Shown: positions 44,651 to 59,449 of the stretch, piece by piece
Numbering within the stretch: the first letter of the stretch is position 1
Layout: each line of letters opens with the position of its first letter
Source: Glandiceps talaboti
Taxonomy: Eukaryota; Hemichordata; Enteropneusta; Spengelidae
NCBI RefSeq assembly: GCF_964340395.1
Contig: NC_135570.1
Location: forward strand, 5,202,322 to 5,266,321
Direction: 5' to 3'
Length of the DNA: 64,000 nt
Notes under the pieces: generated by a model
The model's database searches: none
What the model was told of the DNA's origin: nothing
The model's input: only the letters and a program-made list of their open reading frames with translations
Translations under genes and position numbers: made by a program

Positions 44651-45353
44651 ATTATTTGTTCAAATACGTTCATGTTGTCTTGCACATTGTGATCCTGAAT
44701 GGAATTGTAGAACTAGTAGATTGCTTTAACTACATTGATAAAGAGATATGATATTAGAGTACTGTAGTGGAAGTATAAATGGTGAAAAGATATTACTATG
44801 TCAAAATAAAAAAACCTTGGTAGAAAATCAAGGCTAAATATATTGAAGTTACTGTATCACTTTTTCTCCAGTTATAAAAGTACAACACCTGAAAAGAAAA
44901 GATAGACACATTGAGTTATATTAAACCTATAATAGTACGCCCAGACACTTCATACATTCAATATTTTCTTGGGGAAGTTGCAGAGCTATAAGAGTGTAAA
45001 AAATGTTATCAACTTAATATCTTTGGATGGTGCCTACTGTGACAATGTGTGTATATGTTTGTTAGTTGATCAAAGGCGGCTTGAACTCATACAGATTAAG
45101 TGAGGACACCAAGGGGGAATAAAAAAGCCACCCTGTGAGATCCAATAACAATGAAGACATCGAGGTTATAGAGTAAGAATTGATTTATCTGTAAACTCAA
45201 GCCTTTGTCGGAGCCTTTTCATTGGGAGATGAAATCCCGAAACAATAGGTATTAACACAAGTAGTATCTGTAGTAATGTTGCTACAAGAATGATATGGTT
45301 CAAGCTGTATGCCACTTTCATCTAATTTGACCGTAACAGAGTAATCTGGCTCT

Positions 45354-45389
<36 letters not shown>

Positions 45390-47865
45390 ACTGACTATGT
45401 TGGTATGTAAGCACTTGGTTCAAAGCCAATAACCAAACACTTCGTTGTAGCATGCATGCCTGCACACCTTGTCTCATGGTGTGTCTTCATCTACATAAAT
45501 AAGGCAGTGACAGGAACAACTCTCACCTTTGTAAACAACCTGACTAACCAAGGTTACACCCTCATCATGCTGCTACACCTATCCCTAAAATTTCAAAATA
45601 TGATTTTAATATGACAGGGTGTGATGAAAGCAAAGTGATTACTTCTCAGAGGTTAAAGTCCTAAAGATGTAAACATGCAAATTACCTGCATTATGGATCC
45701 AGTGACCTTTAATACAAAACCAGTAAACAAGTTACTCCCCGGCCCACCTTATACCAGGTATTCCCCTATCACAGAATTGCCATTGATTAAGGAAGTTGGG
45801 GCTAAAATTTTGGAAATTTTAGTTGTCAAGTTTATAATGATAAAGGAATAGGGATATTTCTATCGGGTAGAGAGAGAGGTCAGTTCAGTCTGAAGTACAG
45901 AGAGAGAGAGCTGTTTTTTGTGCCATTTAAATTTTACTGTAGGAGTAATTTCCATAAAATATCATAGTAATATTGTTGAATGTTTTTTTTTTCTAGTAAT
46001 AATATTGTTAATCCAACGTACCAGTACCTGCTTTGACCACACGTATTCTAATGATTTGAATTTGCATAACTCATGTTTTCTGATGATTTTTTCGAATACT
46101 GGTAAAAACCCCTTTCCTGTACTCCAATGGCATGTTATTTTGCTGAACAATAGAGTTTGTGAAATATATATATTAACTTGACGAAATATGAAAATTTGGA
46201 TTTTTATATGGGAAAGGGAGGAAGGGAGGGAAGGGGCGGAATAGGCTAGAATCCAAGCGAATGGGGATTTTGATGAGGAAATAGCGACTTCAAAACCCCC
46301 ATGGTTCGGGGGGGGGGGGGGGGGTTAATGTTGCAAGTAGGCAAGTCTATAATTGCTTTTTAGCCATTTTGTCAAACAAGCAGTGACACTTTAAAATATG
46401 TGGTGGATATTTTATTTATTTGGTATTAGCATGATGGCTAACAAGGTTTGTTTTCTGGTTGGGTGTTTAGATGTTGCAAGTATGTTAATGATTACGATTT
46501 TCTGTTTCAATGACTATTAACTTAAGGATTACGTGACATTGGAAGTAGGCGTGTTATTGTAAAAATAAAAATTTAATTGATATTTAACTCCAGGATCGAT
46601 CATGCGGATTTCGTTGTCACGATGCTTGTTTTGATGTTGGTAGGTGTGTGTGTAAATTGAATATTTTAAGAAGTTGTGTTAGTTTTCAGATTGATAATGC
46701 AGATTTTTTTTTTATCAGGGTGGTTGTTTTGCTGTTGGTAGGCGTATGATTGTTTTTCTGTTTGGATAAAAAGTTGTGAAATGAGAGAGAATAAAAACTA
46801 GGTGTCCATTAGTTTCAGGTATAAAAGATTTCTACAGATGTGTGACCAGGGGCGACTGTTAGATTGTTTTACATTAGACTTGTTTGTAGCAGTACTCATT
46901 AAGGCTGCCACTTAGAGTTAACATACTTGAACGTTTGCCAGAAAATACAAATAATACTGGATAGACTAGTCTGATGGTACTGGGCATATATAGTGTTGAA
47001 AATAGAAATTTCTGAAAACACACCATCGTGATATCGTTGATGTAAATTGTGAGTTTTTTTAACCATGTTTGAATTGAAGCTAAACAGAAGAGTTATTGAT
47101 TTAATGGACTCGGTAAATTTATTGCTATGGAAAGAGTATTTTTAATTTTTGTGTATGATCTAGCATACTTTGCCATTGTTTTGAATAGGTAGCACCACAT
47201 CTTGAAAAAAAAAAGAATTTGTAAAAAAAAGAGGCTAAATCGATTATCCATAGGTGAACAAGTATCGTGTTTTTTAGTGTTTGAAGACTGGTCAGTGTTT
47301 ATGTACACAGCCTGAGGAACTGTTATGAGAATTTTACCTGCTTACAACCCTGAACAAGCCAGTTAGGAGTATATAACTTGCTTCTGTGTATGTCTGCGGG
47401 TAGTGAGTTAAGGACATATTGAGAGAAGGCCAGACTGATAATCCAGGGCAGCTAAGCCGGCTAGCAGTGCAATACATTATAGTTTTATTTATGTTGTTAG
47501 CAAGATGTGGCCTACCTTCACAGAGTGTTGTTACCTTGCCGGCTTGGAGTTTGGAAATCAGCCAAATTAAGATTGTTGACAAAAGTCAAGAATGCTTAGT
47601 ATTGTCTGCGACTTAAATAAAAAGTGGGCCACACGCCAAGTATGCTCTGTAGATTTTCAATTTTCCCACACTTTTGATGATTATTTCGGTCTTCATAATG
47701 ATGTCATGACGTGGGTATCAAATCTACATTCACAGAAGGCCTCACCAAAGACATGTAAACAAGATGGGGGAGATGTGAGTCATTCGGCACTGTGCATGTA
47801 TATGATACACCATCCCACTACTACGCTGGTAGCAACTACCATAACATGTATGACTCAGTCACACA

Positions 47866-48018
47866 TGATATTGCAATAACAAGTCACGGTTTTCATAATA
47901 TATGATATAGTAATATCAAGTCATGGTTTTCATAATACATGTATATAATATTGCAATAACAAGTCATGGTTTTCATAATATATGATATTGCAATAACAAG
48001 TCATGATTTTCATAATAT
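47866..48018 (+). repeat. Tandem repeat of about 37-40 bp, four copies
   Basis: The unit is (c)aataacaagtca(t/c)g(g/a)tt then ttcataata(ta/ca)t(g)atat(a/t)g. The four copies show small indels. Confidence 0.85.
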
Positions 48019-48736
48019 AAACATTTTCATCTAGTAAAATAGACAATAATCACACCAGTAATACAAATATAAAAAATTGAAATTTATTTTCAAAATATAT
48101 AATATATAAAAAAAGATGAAATTTAATAAATATTCTATTTCAATAACAGACTTTCCAAAAAAAAACTATGTTTCATGTATATTTTCCACCTGGTACACAA
48201 AATATGTTATCGTAAATATAGATTTCATTGCACATATAACTCTCTTCATATTTGTGAAGCCTAGGGGCAAGAAATTCCAGAACTGTTTATAAAAGCAAAA
48301 TGTATGGACACAATTACAGTATATCATAATTTGATGAATGTGCTTTGGTAAATACATTTAAATCAGACAGTTGTGGTGAGCAAAGCCCTTTGTCTAGAGA
48401 TGTTATTGAAAAATAACAATTGCATAACAAGGCTTGTTACAGCCATATATAGATGAACATGCGTCAATTAAGCCTGTGTAGAATTTATTTAGAACAACAG
48501 CTCACCAAAATAAGTTTCGCGATCATAGTTTAACCATTACCTTTGTACACACACTAAAATAAGGATACTAATCTCCAATGTGATAGCAAGATTAGGGTTA
48601 TTATGAATGTTGCTAGTAGATAGCATAGTAAAGTTTACTAATACTTAATGAGATTAGTAGTGATATAAAGCTGTGAACCTAGGACAAGTTTATTAATTAA
48701 ACATACAGTAGGACATACTAACTGGTTTACATATAC

Positions 48737-49182
48737 GGTTTGGATAGCTTAGAAGTTAGACGGTTTGGATAGCTTAGAAGTTAGACGGTTTGGATAGCTT
48801 AGAAGTTAGACAGTCTGGATAGGATAGCTTAGAAGTTACAACTAGTTTATACATACAGTTTGGATAGCTTAGAAGTTAGACAGTTTGGATAGCTTAGAAA
48901 TTACAACTGGTTTACATATACGGTCTGGATAGCTTAGAAGTTAGACAGTCAGGATAGCTTAGAAGTTAGACAGTTTGGATAGCTTAGAAGTTAGACGGTT
49001 TGGATAGCTGAGAAGTTAGATGGTTTGGATAGCTTAGAAGTTAGATGGTTTGGATAGCTTAGAAGTTAGACGGTTTGGATAGCTTAGAAGTTAGACGGTT
49101 TGGATAGCTTAGAAGTTAGACGGTTTGGATAGCTTAGAAGTTATAACTGGTTTACATACAGTCTGGATAGCTTAGAAGTTAG
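48737..49182 (+). repeat. 25-bp tandem repeat with higher-order structure
   Basis: The unit is ggtttggatagcttagaagt then tagac, about 16-17 copies. At four places the unit is joined to a second module (acaactggtttacatatacggt-like, near 48720, 48840, 48903 and 49142), so the array is organised in blocks. It is direct and head-to-tail with no unique spacers, so it is not CRISPR-like. Confidence 0.9.
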
Positions 49183-49471
49183 TTTAGTGCGATCCTTCAT
49201 GAATCTCAAGAACTGTCTTTAAGTAGAGGTTAGACATATGGCCAGGTTAAGTCTGACATACACCTTCCTTGTTAACGTACTGCTCTTAACATAAACAACA
49301 TCTGTTATTCTCTTACATGTAGTGAGTAAAAGACCGCTCAGTATGTGCAGAAAGTGAAAAGACTCGCACAAAATCCACTAGTCTAAGCAATGCTGTGAAC
49401 TTAACCTGGTATTTGAACCAATCAACCATGAAACAGTCATAGGATACCCCAATATGAAGAACCCTTTAGGC

Positions 49472-49570
49472 ATGACTCCATTTTAAAGGCCAGGGTTTCA
49501 ATCCCAGGTTGTTGTAATAGCGCTATTTAGAGATAAGAATTACATAGGATTATTCTTTCGTTGTGGATTA
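49472..49570 (+). repeat. tRNA-like interspersed repeat, copy 2
   Basis: ggccagggtttcaatcccag then gtt, followed by gaattacataggattattctttcgttg. It parallels the copy at 6.93-7.03 kb and carries the same box-B-like core. Confidence 0.4.
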
Positions 49571-52500
49571 ACTTTTTTCAAGCTTTATCTGAACAGAATG
49601 TATAAATGAGTAAAATATACGTAACAACAATTTATAAATTATATTGAATAAATCAAACTATAATGGCTATTTTATTGTATCTCATCATTACATTATTTTG
49701 TGCACATCATCCCAAAGATCCAGACATTTGATTTGTTTAGCAGGTGGTCGTTTGATAAAAGCCGCTGCCCGCCTCTGTATTGTTCTACAAGATATACATT
49801 ACAAAAAACACTGTCATAGATACATATTTAACCTAGAACCTGTTTGTCATTTAAGTTTAAGGAACAGCCATTAATAACAACCTTGGAAATGTGGTACTAC
49901 CGTGAAGGTCTCCATTTGTTCAATGAGAACAGTTTTGTAATGTGTATATGTGAGATTTTGGAAACCTTGGGTGAAGGTCATTTTTGGGGCTGTTTGGTGT
50001 ACACAACATTATCAAGTTCATGTGTTCTTCTTCAGTGGCTTAGGCACTGAATTTTTCAAATTTACGTATGTTTGAAGTTTTGCATGCACTTTAATGTATA
50101 TGAATTAGTCTGGTAAACTTTGATATACACTAAATTTGTATATAGTTTTAGCCTTGCAATTATACTTATCCTGGAACCCAGACTCAGTTTTCCAGTAAGC
50201 TGCTCACCAGATCATAGGGATAACTCCAAGAGATCACCTGTCTGGCATTATGTATGCACTATCAGACCTATGATGGGACTGGGTTGTCTTCAAACCTCGT
50301 AACTTTCATTCATGAGTATACAAAGAATTTTAATATATTTTGTACTTGCAATACAGAAATTATTTTCTTCTGCAATACAGAAAGCTAAAAACTTTTGCTA
50401 TGAAGTTAAACTTCAGAATATTTATACATGTGTGCTCTTTCTAAATTGCATACTGTTAATATACAACCCAAGTTACTTTATTTCATGTGTATGTTTCGGT
50501 ACTGTGACTGCTGCCTTCCCCAGGACAAACTGATGATGATTACTGTGGTTGATTACCACTAGTAGGTAGATTGATAATTGGTGCTATTTGTGTATTATGT
50601 GTCATAGTGAAATGGTACTACTGTCATTGTATTTATTACTGTGTGGTCCTTAGTTTACATACATACTGTCAAATTATCATCACATCATTGTCCAATATTG
50701 TAGTTATAAATATATCAGGCTATGTTTTTGGAAAATAGTCTCGTCCACAATGAAAAGTATCACCTTATAGCTAACTATTTAGAGTTGAACTCAAATTTGG
50801 CAAGTTGCCAAATTACTTGCCCTGGTTCTGGTACTACATATCTAGTGTTGACCTGGTAAGGATAACACCATTTTGTTTTGTTATAGTAGAAAGGTGGCAA
50901 AATCTATGTTAGATTCCATGCCCTAATTCCTGGTGTTCCTCAGGGCTATAAAGAAAATTCTCAGGGTCTTTGCGACTCTTTATCAATATGTCTTCCTGTA
51001 TCTGTTTTTGAGATCCAAATTATGATATCTATAGAACTGAGAAAATTCAACCAGATTTCACCTTGTTTGTTATCAATGTTGTAAAATTCTTACCTGGTGA
51101 AAATGATAACAGTGTACATACCATACGCAGTACGCATCACAAGCAGTTAATCAACTTAATGTGAATGCATTATTAGGAATACTAAATGCTTTCTTCAAAT
51201 ATCTGTATGATTTAGAATATGAAACTGAAAAATATATGTATAATCTGATGTGCTACAACTACTATTTGATTATTATATATACATGTAGTAAAAGTATTAT
51301 AGGAGGAGCCAGAGATGTAAATAAGGGCCAGTAGCTGGCTAATTTAACCACCTACTTGAAATATTTTGCCGGCTACATTTTCACTAATTTGCTTTGAGAT
51401 TCTTTGCATTATTGGACAGATTTGTGAGTTTCAGTCATAGATATCACTACCTACTTTTACTGTTAAAATTAGCTACATCACTCAGGAGAAAGAAGGCTTA
51501 AATGGTGTAGTAAATTGTAAAATAAATAGGATACATAATACTAGGTAGAACATGTATGTATTTCTCACCACCAGTTTGAGATTTTAATAGTGTTTTCTGA
51601 ATCTTAGTACAACCAGTGACAGATAAGCAGTTACTAAGGAAACTTGTTACAACCAGGGAAATGAATTGGCTTCATAACACTTAGCATGTTGGATGTGCAG
51701 AGACTTATATTACAATTCATGGTTTGATAAGAATACTTTTACATGTATGGCCGCTTTACCTGAAAGCTCACATTCACAAACAATTTTAAGTTCTCCTGGC
51801 ATTTCATGTACACAAAAAGAAGCCATTAAACTGTCTTTAGCTATCTCTGAAATCCTGACACAGATCTCTTTAGTTACAACATGCTGTGCTAAGTGTGATT
51901 AATCCATTTCATATGTACTTTCCTTGACTGTGACAAGTTCTTGTAAATGCTTACATATCGCTGGTTGTATTGATGTGCATGTTTGAAATTATAGTGGATT
52001 TACTAAGAGGAGGCCAGAAAGCTGATACAAATTATATTAACAGTCAGTGGTGCCCTCTAGTGATAGCCAAATTTTGTTGTTATGAGTCAAAATGATAAAA
52101 AACTGGCATTTCTTGTGAGTCACCACATAGTAAGAGATAGGGGAACACCAAATTTTTGTGCGTCGCTATAAATCGTGTACGTCAGTGGCACATCAAATTG
52201 GCACACAGTATTTGGAAAGAAGGGAAACCGTCGTAGGAAAATACATGTACAACACAGTTAAATAGAGAAATACTATGCAAAAATACCGGCAGCCAGTATA
52301 TTGATGTAAAATAGAGAGTGTAGGTGGTTGTGTTTACTATTTGGTGACAGTTATCTAAAAAAAAAAAGTAAAAATGGGCCAGTACGCCAGACAACAACAA
52401 AAAAATTTCTGACTTCCTCCTTTGCATATAGAAACTTATGCAATGCAGGAATATATTGTTTGAGTTTTTCATAACACTATGTAAATGAACGATTAAATTT

Positions 52501-55500
52501 TTGGTAAACAAGTCTTTATGTTGGTGGCAGTCGCGGTTCATGTCTGAACTGAATCATGTAACAAAATAGGATGTTAATGATGTGTATATTATCATATAGC
52601 CGATGGGGCTTAGTGTTATGTATTTGTGCAAGCGTTAGCTTCAGGCTATTCAACACCAAAATACTCCATGAGATGCAAAAAAAGTGGTACCTAAAGTTTT
52701 TGCTATGTGTGTGGTTACTCAGTATAATAGTAAACATTATTATTTGAAACCTACTTTTTGCATGTAAATTTTTTATACTTTTGTAATAGCATCCATTTCT
52801 GACAAGATGTCTGCAAAGTGTTCATGTTTCAGGGAACGTAACAAATATCCAAATATAATTAAAATTAAAAGTATTTTACAATGTTCATACTTATGCAGGA
52901 AAGCGCAACAAAATAGAATTTTGGGAGTCGCTTCTCGTACTCTTATTTCTGCTGATTCATTCATTGTTTTCACATTTCTGACTGTTCAACTTTTGGCGAC
53001 GTGACAGCATAATACTTGACCGAGGAGGTGAAATGGAATTGACAATATCTCAGAATTCATGTTGGAAGATCCATCTTTGACTTTCTTAAAACTGTTATCA
53101 TCTCATGAGTAGAAAATAGTGAGAAAACAGTGACATATTTCCTACTGGACAACAAAGACGTGTGACCCTTGACCTGTGACCATTGACCTTTAAGACACCT
53201 GGTACATTGTGTTATGGGTGCAGACTTCCGGGGTTGACTTGTGTGACCTCAGTGACTATTGCTAATACATAAACAACTAGGCATCGAACTATTAGCTAGG
53301 CCAGGTAAAAAAATCACTATTTGACAATCTACTTAACCCGATTCTGGTTTTTTCTCAGAAAAAAAAAATCTTTCAAAACAGCTTTGATGAGAGGTTACTT
53401 GTCACTCCAATACCTCATGATCGTGATGATAAGTTTACCCTTTGTAAGTACTCGGCAAACTGTAGGTTTGCAGGCGTGGCCAAAAAACCACCAAAAACAG
53501 TGTTCTGCTTAATTTAAATTGTAGCAAATTCATCTTTATTATCTGTAATTGAAATGTTTAGAATTTAGTCAAAATCATATTTTTCAAACGTTTTTCTATT
53601 TAATTATAAACGTGTGAATTTTTCAAAAATAGTCCTTTTTCTATTATTTTACTCAAGCTTACAAGAAAACTGTGTTTAACGAGGAGATTAGGTATTCAAG
53701 TTTTGCAATCTGCATTTTGGAAATGTTTTTGTCATAAAGGTTACCTTTTAAAAGCTGTTTTACATGCATCACACATGAACATTCCACTGTTTGGTATCAA
53801 CACTGGAATGAAAACACTTGCTATTCGATGTTTTCATGAGATAGTAACATCACCCCTCACAATTGAATACCTATATCGTGCAAAGAATGCGGAAAACACA
53901 AATAAAAGATCAACACCTCTCAATCCACTTCCGACAGCATGAAAAGCCAACTTGCAACTCAACCCAACTATTCTATTCCAAAGGTAGACAACTCTAAATT
54001 CCAGTAAAAACATCCTTTGGTCTATTAAAGGAAAACAAACAGTGCTGGAGCATAGCTGTGATGCTGTGTTTGCATTCCATCGGTGTAACCAATACTTTGT
54101 AACTGATCTTAGCTATGTAACAAATTGGCATGCTGACTGGCTGCGTTTTGTTGACAGCATGCATGCAACTGTTCATTTACATGTATCCTGTAGGTGGCCT
54201 GAATCTCACACATGGATAACACTGTGATAGCTCCAGCTTTCAGCCACTATGAAAACATCCTAGCTATACATTTCTCAAAGAATAGGTTTTATGTAGACCT
54301 TTTCCCACAGGAACCCACTATAAAGCAATTATACAGGATACAATTGCATAAGATATGATATTGTCAAAGTTGAACTTAATTAAAATAAATCTTGAAAAAT
54401 ACAGAAGCAAACCTTTCATATTTGATATATAGATACCCATGGGATAAAACCTAGTTCAGTAACAACAAGTTGCAACAATTATGCATATTAGCTTAATATT
54501 ATGAAAAAATTAATAAGCTATCCACACTCCACACTCCCCTGAAATGACTAGGTGAATCACTGCAAGTAGGCATATGTCTCATTTGCGTAGCATGAGAAAA
54601 CTGTCTCGGAGGGCATATTTATATAGTCCCCAATTTTTTTTGTTCGTTCAGCTAAGAAAAATTTTCAGCTAAAGAAAATGTGAATGACCTCAGTTGCCTT
54701 GCTACTTTGCATCAAAAGGCAAGTAGAAACATATCCTCACCCTCGGGTCACAAATACTTTCTGGATGAATGAAGAAAAATATTAACGATTAATATAATTG
54801 TACCTGTACAAGTATAATTTATGAAAATTTAGAAGAATAGTGGTGAGTACTAAAACTACTGACATGGTATTTTGAAGTAGAATGATCTGGGTATAAATCC
54901 TTTTTTTTTCTGAATGTGTTCAACTTGGCTTGCGATCTGTAGTGTGCCATGTGCAAGATCCTTTACAGAGAGGTAATTGCCATGCAACTGATAAAAGAAG
55001 AAACAATTCACATAGGTTGTAATATGTAGAGAATGAAAGGTAGAGAAAGCTTCAAAGTTTGACCCTAGTATGCTTACATACCTGAGAAGAAAGGGTAGGG
55101 TGTTCAGACGAACAAAATACTGTGGTGTTTTATTACAACCTACTAGTGAAAGAAGTTGAGACAGGGGTCAAAAGACATGGGGAAGGAGAAGGAAGGGTGT
55201 CACATTATCAACTATACCACTGTCTTCGTTTGCTCAACTCCAAATCTTTAGTTTCTAAAATTAAGGAAGAAGGGAGAGGGAGAGAACTATTGGAATAGGA
55301 AGGAGGGATGGGTGGGTTTGACACTGGTTTGTCTCAGGTTTGACACTTTCTGAACTGGAGGAGACAGAAATTTTGAGAGGCAGTTCTTTGACTTGTTTTT
55401 TTTTTCAATTTTCTTTTTCAATTTTAGATGTGTATTGCATGAGAGTAATAATGTTGTTTTATTACCAATATCCTATCTAATATTGATATATCTGCAATAA

Positions 55501-55531
55501 TTTATTGCATTTGTTCAAATAAATGATCATC

Positions 55532-55535
<4 letters not shown>

Positions 55536-55607
<72 letters not shown>
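55536..55607. repeat. (CA)n microsatellite
   Basis: About 36 uninterrupted CA dinucleotides. Confidence 0.97.
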
Positions 55608-55608
<1 letters not shown>

Positions 55609-55638
55609 TTGGAGTGTTTGTTGGACTGTACCATATTG

Positions 55639-56060
55639 CTAGTCTAGTTTCTAGTCAATTATGATACCAGTTACGATTACTACGACCATCTCCACTCACT
55701 ATGTCTATTCAAAGTTGAACATTTTACCATTAATCTGGCTAAACCCCATACTGGGTGAAGGGTAAACGGAGCATCTCAGTAGCAATTCATAACAAATTGA
55801 CTGGCAGTTGTGCCTTTAGACAATTGCTCATTAATATTCAATTAGTATAGTTTTGACTAAAATTGTGTGGGACCCGATAACGTCATCACATTTATATGAA
55901 CATTGTCAAGGGTAGAGCAACAACTTTGACTAGACGTAGTGATTGGAGATGATCGTAGTAATTGTAACTCGTATCGTAGAGGAACTAGTCTAGTCCGAAT
56001 ACGATATCGTTACGATTTACACCTCTAGAGTAGAGACCACATTGACATCCAGACTACCAT
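55639..56060. mobile_element. Hairpin (TIR) element
   Basis: The left arm 55639-55717 (tagtctagtttcta ... gttacgattactacgaccat then ctcca) recurs inverted at 55921-55992 (reverse complement agtctagttcct ... gttacaattactacgatcat then ctcca). The arms are about 70 bp with roughly 85-90% identity by eye, and the interior is about 200 bp. The right flank shares a block with 7.44-7.58 kb, so it is a dispersed family. No coding sequence. Confidence 0.65.
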
Positions 56061-57126
56061 ATTGTATATAACATATTGAATTTCTACATTTATAAAGTAC
56101 GATGCCACTACTTAAATGAAGTAGCTATAATTCACCTGGTATCCAAGGTTTATCTGTAGGGCTTCTTTGCCACATTATTTGTAATATTTATAATATACTT
56201 CCTCCAAGTCTTCAGAGTGAAAATGATGGATAAACCACAAATAAAATTTATAAAATGATACATGAATGATGAACATTGGTATAACTGGTATAATGCTACT
56301 CGAGTGATAAATGCAAATAAAGTTGAAAGAATGATGGGGAAAAATGCAAGTAAAATTGATAAATAGATACACAAGAGAAAAATGCGAGTGTCGTTGATGT
56401 CACAGTATAAAAAATGCAGGTAAAAGCTAATAGAACAATGCAAATAGTGCAAGTATAGATATTAAAATGATTAGTAAAAATTTTTTTTTTTTTTAAAGGG
56501 GGGGGGGGGGGGGGGTTGGGGTTGAAAAAACAACAATTTTTACCCGGGTTCATAAATACAGAATATATCTTTAGAAATGCCAGTACAAGATACACTCGTT
56601 CAAGAGCAAAGTTCAAAGTTACGATAGTTCTTACATTTCTTAAGTTCTCATTTTGGATGAGGTAGTGGCCCTTAAAAAGAGCCATTTGGTAAATATCGCT
56701 GGCAAAACAACATCAAACCACACTGCTAGAATTGTGAAGAGAGAATTCAGCAAGGAAGAAGAGAATTAATCTCTTCCTGTATTATCATTACGAGTGAGGG
56801 CGTACACAAAGCAATACAGTTTTACATGTATCCATTTCTATGCAGAATTAAAGCGAAAAATATCACTGTTGAATTTCCAGGTTTAATGTGATTCATGATA
56901 TGCAGTGAATATCTAATAACAGTGTTATTGAATGTTATGTGGTAGTTATCACTAACAAGTATATTGGATTGTGTAGGGTTTCGTGAATGTGTGGTACCTC
57001 TCAAACAATATGCATATCGGAACTAACATTTCACTTGATGTATTGGAACTAGCATTTCACTTGATGTATTGGATATGAGGTTCTTTAGAAATATCTGTAC
57101 ATTGATCACTTATGAATGATCTCAGA

Positions 57127-57600
57127 CTGATGCAATACAAATACTAGATTTCACAATGTACCGATGAGGTCATCAAAACATGCAACTCAGCGTTCTCACT
57201 TGAATGTTTTCACAAGGCAGCTCAGTGATGTGTAAAGGTTTCTGTACTAGCTAGTTAGAAACCAGGAAGAGGGAGAATCTTTGGTTTTGTGATCTAATTC
57301 AATACAAATACTAGATTTCACAATGTACCGATGAGGTCATCAAAACATGCAACTCGGCGTTCTCCCTTGAATGTTTTCACAAGGCAGCTCAGTGATAAGT
57401 AATGTTTTGTGTACTTCTTGTTAGAAACCAGGAAGAGAGAATCTTCGGTTTTGTGAGTGATTGGATGCAATATAAATACTAGATTTCACAATGCATCGAT
57501 GAGGTCATCAAAACATGCAATTTAGCGTTCTCTCCAGAAAGTTTCTACAAGAGTGCCCGGCAATCAATAACATTCTATACTTGCCTGTTAGTGATCAAGA
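57127..57600 (+). repeat. 168-bp tandem repeat, three copies
   Basis: The anchor tagatttcacaatg occurs at 57145, 57312 and 57480, spacing 167 and 168 bp. Each copy contains gatgaggtcatcaaaacatg then caa, a gcgttctc block and a tagaaaccaggaagag-like block. The third copy is the most diverged. Confidence 0.9.
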
Positions 57601-59449
57601 AAAAAAATTGTAAAAAGTTTGTCATTGTACGTACATTAACGAACATTTGAAACATTTTCATAATGTTTTGCAATTTATTGAGTTACAAACATGGACTTGG
57701 TATATGTTATTTCACATTACATTTTCAAGTAGGTGGACATCTATTTTAGTGAAGTTGCTTAAATAATTAAAAATCCAAAATAAATACCGAATTCTCGTCC
57801 ACATTGCCACTTTAAACAAGGTACATTGGATTATTGAGATGAATTCACCAGTTGGGGAAAGTGTGCGTGTGATGTAATCGCAATTTAAGAAATGTGGCCG
57901 GGGAAATGGTGACGCTGAACGTGGGGCTATGTGATAGTACTTGGGGAGTGTCTGATTTCAAGGTCAAACCAAGACAAACAAGTTGGTTATGAAGGTCAGA
58001 CAGGAAGGTAGCCTAAATGGAATATAATTAGCAAGTCACCATAAGGAGAATTTAATGAGAAAGGGAAGAACTGAGGCAGGGAATTATGTATATGCTTTCA
58101 TGTCTCGGAATTGTCTGCGTGCTCAAGGCCGACTGGAAAGAGGCTGATTTCCGATAAGCAGGTGGCTGGAAGATATTTATTAGGTTTTGTGTTAGTATTA
58201 AAACTTAATGGTGAGGTGTCCTCATCGTAGATGAAAATAAACAGTATTAGAAGCATGCTAATATTTCCTTTATGCATAATAAAGGGAGAAAACCGGCTGC
58301 ATCGATGCAATAAATTTGTACAATAACCTTGAGTTAGATGGGTAATTTTTCATCATTGTATCCTAGCTAGCAATAATGAATAGATTAATGAGAAGTCTCA
58401 CACTGAACGTGATGCTTTCTCCTACAATAAGGAGCAATGAAACAGTAATTTCCTGGTTACAGATCATGTTTTTTTCATTCTTTTTAAAGTCATTATTTTC
58501 AGTCAGGCGTAGCTATTTTTTTAAGTGAAACAGCATTTTGTGTTTAGTACATATATAAAGGACAATCATAGCTCGTGGCTGATATTCAATTAATGCATCT
58601 GAGCTAAAGATGACTTCACAGTGTATAAGATAAGGAAGTAGGTATTCAATAAACTCTACCTGAGTTCCTTATATACATTTTGCAGGAGTTTCTCAGTAGG
58701 GAGGTGGGGTAGGATAGGATGGGGTGGGGTTTAGAGGTGATTTGATACCATTGATGGCATCCAAACTAGTGTCCAAAAGATGTACATAGAAATGAAATTT
58801 GGACAGTTGGCTCTGAAATCCACATTCAAACACTATGGTATTACTTTCAGATGAATGTATTTTCTACCTAACCAGGCTATGATATCACGTTTACACTGTC
58901 AATGCCACTGGAAATATGAAGGTATTCATAAAATAAAATGCTAGTATGTGTAATAAAAATATTTTATTTTAAAAATTGACCTTTAAAACATATGTACCAA
59001 TAGCATCTTTTACAGGGCTTTTGCTAAAGATAGCAAACACATAAAAATCTACCTTTGACATTTACACAGGAATGGGTTAGCCAAATAACATACTATACAG
59101 GTGCAGGCTGTGAAACTTCAGAAGTGCAAAATGGCATACCCCTGGTACAGAACAGTATGTAATGATTATAGTTACTGCGCCATGTGTAGCAGTGTATGCA
59201 CCAAATTCACAATCCAAAATTGTACAGTGAAAACCTTGGAATTGTTTTTGTAACTGAAGGCCATTAAATCAACAACAGAGTCATAAATATAAATCATCGT
59301 AAAAAATTAGAATAATAATATTTAAAAATAAAACAATATATGTTGGAAATTTCAGCCAAATTAAATAACCATGTTTGGCATTTGGACATAAATTGCGATA
59401 TTATTAGTATAGTATGTTAGAATATGATATGGAGAAAATTATCTCATGC

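Noticed and set aside
48737-49182. CRISPR-like array
   Set aside because: Units are adjacent head-to-tail with no unique spacers, in an animal genome. It is a minisatellite.
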